Shown one piece after another: positions 62,441-64,000 of a stretch of DNA of 64,000 nucleotides. A model generated the notes under the pieces. That model was not told where the DNA came from and made no database searches. It was given only the letters and a program-made list of their open reading frames with translations. The stretch covers positions 2,480,001-2,544,000 of the forward strand of contig NZ_AP021874.1 of NCBI RefSeq assembly GCF_009688945.1, given 5' to 3'. A program made the position numbers and the translations under genes. Source of the stretch: Desulfosarcina alkanivorans (GTDB taxonomy: Bacteria > Desulfobacterota > Desulfobacteria > Desulfobacterales > Desulfosarcinaceae). Within the stretch, counting starts at the first letter, position 1; each line of letters begins with the position of its first letter.

Positions 62441-63262
62441 TCAATCATCCAACAATTCCAATCGTTCCTGAAGCCGTTCGAGTTCGTCGAAATGGCTGTA
62501 GATGTATTTGGGGTCTTTGATCTGGCTCCAGCGGTCGTAAAACGCATCCGCCGCCCCGCTGTCGATCTCCTCCTGGATCCGGGCAATCTGATATTGCAGC
62601 CGCTCCTGCTCACCGGCGGCAACGGAACGGTCAGGGTTCTCCACGATGGCGCCCTCCTGCCCGTCCGCCGCATCGGTTGCCGCCGATGCACCGACGGTGC
62701 CGCTCTCCTGCGACAGCACTGAACCGCCTGAGAGGTGGTGGGGTTGCTGTGGACGGGCTGAGGTGGCGTCCCTCCCGTGAATACGGCCGGTCCCGCGCCG
62801 GCCCCCTTGCGCCCGGGCCTGCTTCATGCGGGACGCGGGCCGGTCGTTTCCGGCGGCCACCGGCTTCATATCCGACGTCGGCAAGGATCGCCCCGAGGCC
62901 ACAGAAGGGGTGACCGCCGCTCCCGGGTGCGGTTTTTCAAAACTGCTGTAGGAGTGCGACGGATCATTGAAAATGACCGCATAGCTGTATCCCTTGAGGA
63001 CCGATTTGAGGTTGTCCATGGGCGACCGGTTGGCGAGGTCGACAACAACACGCGCCGCCCCCAGTTCTGCGAGGATGGTGATATGGGCGTTCAGTTGGTC
63101 GGCAAGCAGATCGACCGCCCGGCCGATGGGCATGGACCGGGCCGATGGCGTGGCGGCAGGTCCGGGGAGCCCCCCGTCCACGGCCGCCGCACCCCCGGCG
63201 GGGACGAGCAGTACCAACAGGATCAGGGGCCAGCACCAGGTTGTCAACCGGACGGTCCTCAT
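62441..63262 (-). CDS. Exported STN-like protein
   Basis: A 273-residue protein with a signal peptide (to about residue 27). Residues 45-100 resemble the secretin/TonB short N-terminal (STN) domain: VDLLADQLNAHITILAEL and LKSVLKGYSYAVIFND. The middle is low-complexity Arg/Gly/Ser and the C-terminus a charged coiled helix ending ERLQERLELLDD. It starts three bases from the MauE-like gene stop and ends beside the PEP-CTERM gene, so all three are one operon. It may be a periplasmic docking protein. Confidence 0.7.
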   Translation of the reverse strand: MRTVRLTTWCWPLILLVLLVPAGGAAAVDGGLPGPAATPSARSMPIGRAVDLLADQLNAHITILAELGAARVVVDLANRSPMDNLKSVLKGYSYAVIFNDPSHSYSSFEKPHPGAAVTPSVASGRSLPTSDMKPVAAGNDRPASRMKQARAQGGRRGTGRIHGRDATSARPQQPHHLSGGSVLSQESGTVGASAATDAADGQEGAIVENPDRSVAAGEQERLQYQIARIQEEIDSGAADAFYDRWSQIKDPKYIYSHFDELERLQERLELLDD

Positions 63263-64000
63263 GCGCCTTTCTCCTCTCTTTCAATAACGTCGACCAGCGC
63301 CCTTCGTTCCGGCACCTTATCCTGCCACCGTGCGAGGGTCCGGCCGTTCTGGATCAACAGGTATTGCGGCAGCGGATCATCCTTCATCAGGGCCAGCAGG
63401 CTTTTTTCGGTGACCGGCAGCACCGGATAAAAGGCGAAATTCTCCTCGACGAAGCGGTCGATCGCCGCCTGGTCATCGGCTGCCAGGGCATAGACCGTGA
63501 GGGCATTTCCGGCCTCGGCCACCATCTCATTGAGCAGGGGCACCGACTGGCGGCAATGCATGCAGTCGGTGGCCATCAGGGCCACCAGACAGGTGCCGGT
63601 GTTCAGGTCGACCTGTCCGCCGGACGGGGTTTGCAGGACCATGCCGGCCGCTTGGCCGGACGCCTGGGACGCCGACGCCGATTGGCGTGCTTGCAGGGTG
63701 CCAAGAGCCAGTGGCAGGGTCATGGCGATGACGGCGGTGGTGGCAACGGCCAGCGATTTCATCGGGTGCCGGTAGTAAATCGCCCGGTCCTTGAGCTTCC
63801 AGGCGGAGAAGGCGAAAACAAGCAGCAGGCCATCCTCGATCATCGCCTCCGTCGGGCTCCTGCGGGCGGCCGGGCCAAAGCAGCCGCAATCGGAGACACC
63901 GCCATGGACCATGGCCCAGGAGAGCGCCCCCATGAAGAACAGCAGGAGCAGGATGACCCCGGAAAGGGAGGCTTTAGGCCGCCAGTTGGCCACCAGGGCG
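63259..64000 (-). CDS. MauE-thioredoxin-like membrane protein, 5' end outside window
   Basis: A partial gene: the frame is open to the right edge and a GTG at 63993 is probably not the true start. The visible part (at least 244 residues) has membrane segments and GVSDCGCFG, as in MauE/DoxX-type redox membrane proteins. A periplasmic thioredoxin-like region follows with the active-site-like LMATDCMHCRQS (Cys-Met-His-Cys) and QYLLIQNGRTLARW. It probably handles disulfides or electrons for a periplasmic partner. It overlaps the STN-like gene by four bases. Confidence 0.8.
   Translation of the reverse strand, partial: ALVANWRPKASLSGVILLLLFFMGALSWAMVHGGVSDCGCFGPAARRSPTEAMIEDGLLLVFAFSAWKLKDRAIYYRHPMKSLAVATTAVIAMTLPLALGTLQARQSASASQASGQAAGMVLQTPSGGQVDLNTGTCLVALMATDCMHCRQSVPLLNEMVAEAGNALTVYALAADDQAAIDRFVEENFAFYPVLPVTEKSLLALMKDDPLPQYLLIQNGRTLARWQDKVPERRALVDVIEREEKGA

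Overview
The window is a GC-rich, gene-dense piece of a Gram-negative chromosome. It most resembles a sulfate-reducing-type Desulfobacterota (Desulfosarcina/Desulfobacter relatives). That is inferred from the mix of gene families: NtrC-type sigma-54 regulation, CFI-box and PEP-CTERM-type protein tails, DUF11 surface proteins, acyl-CoA ligase and dehydrogenase genes, an ERRSG-repeat small protein, and a MoxR/CoxE-type VWA pair. I see no rRNA, tRNA, CRISPR array, transposase or phage gene.

Layout. 0.15-3.2 kb: an ECF sigma factor, a membrane anti-sigma-like protein and a lipoprotein (the last two with AMPK/isoamylase-type beta-sandwich domains), a (AGGSGGG)8 repeat protein and a small exported protein. 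Three matching promoter-like sites suggest one self-controlled regulon. 3.5-13.4 kb, minus strand: acyl-CoA dehydrogenase-like, VWA, MoxR, a diadenylate cyclase fused to YbbR domains, DUF2914, a lipoprotein and a PEP-synthase-like protein with receiver-like N-terminus. 13.5-19.8 kb: MFS transporter, glycerophosphodiesterase, XRE-cupin regulator, acyl-CoA ligase, HAD/AIR-synthase fusion.

19.7-36.1 kb is the most distinctive block. A CFI-box subtilisin-like protease diverges from an orphan sigma-54 response regulator. A good -24/-12 promoter follows, then a 12-kb run of exported genes: a pseudo-receiver protein, a 1055-residue DUF11 protein, three smaller beta-rich exported proteins, and a 1685-residue protein with DUF11, SdrD-like and putative outer-membrane barrel regions. 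I infer a regulated cell-surface or adhesive structure with its own outer-membrane component.

36.1-43.8 kb: KAS III-like enzyme, a 128-bp MITE-like element with perfect 23-bp terminal inverted repeats, a decayed ankyrin gene with two frameshifts, a secretin-domain protein, a PHP-glycosyltransferase fusion and a radical SAM protein. 43.8-49.7 kb: heptamer-repeat intergenic DNA, a 27-residue membrane peptide, a large unknown protein coupled to a phosphatidylserine-decarboxylase-like gene, an Lgt-like membrane protein and DUF2062.

50.1-59.1 kb: an Lrp regulator, a saccharopine-dehydrogenase-like enzyme, a complete polar amino-acid ABC transporter, CapA-like, Asp/Glu-racemase-like, ATP-grasp ligase and N-formylglutamate-amidohydrolase-like proteins. 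Together they look like uptake and processing of an amino-acid-like compound. 59.2-64 kb, minus strand: a TPR protein resembling exosortase-associated TPR proteins, a PEP-CTERM-like protein with a VPLPAS tail, an STN-like exported protein and a MauE-thioredoxin-like gene cut by the window edge.
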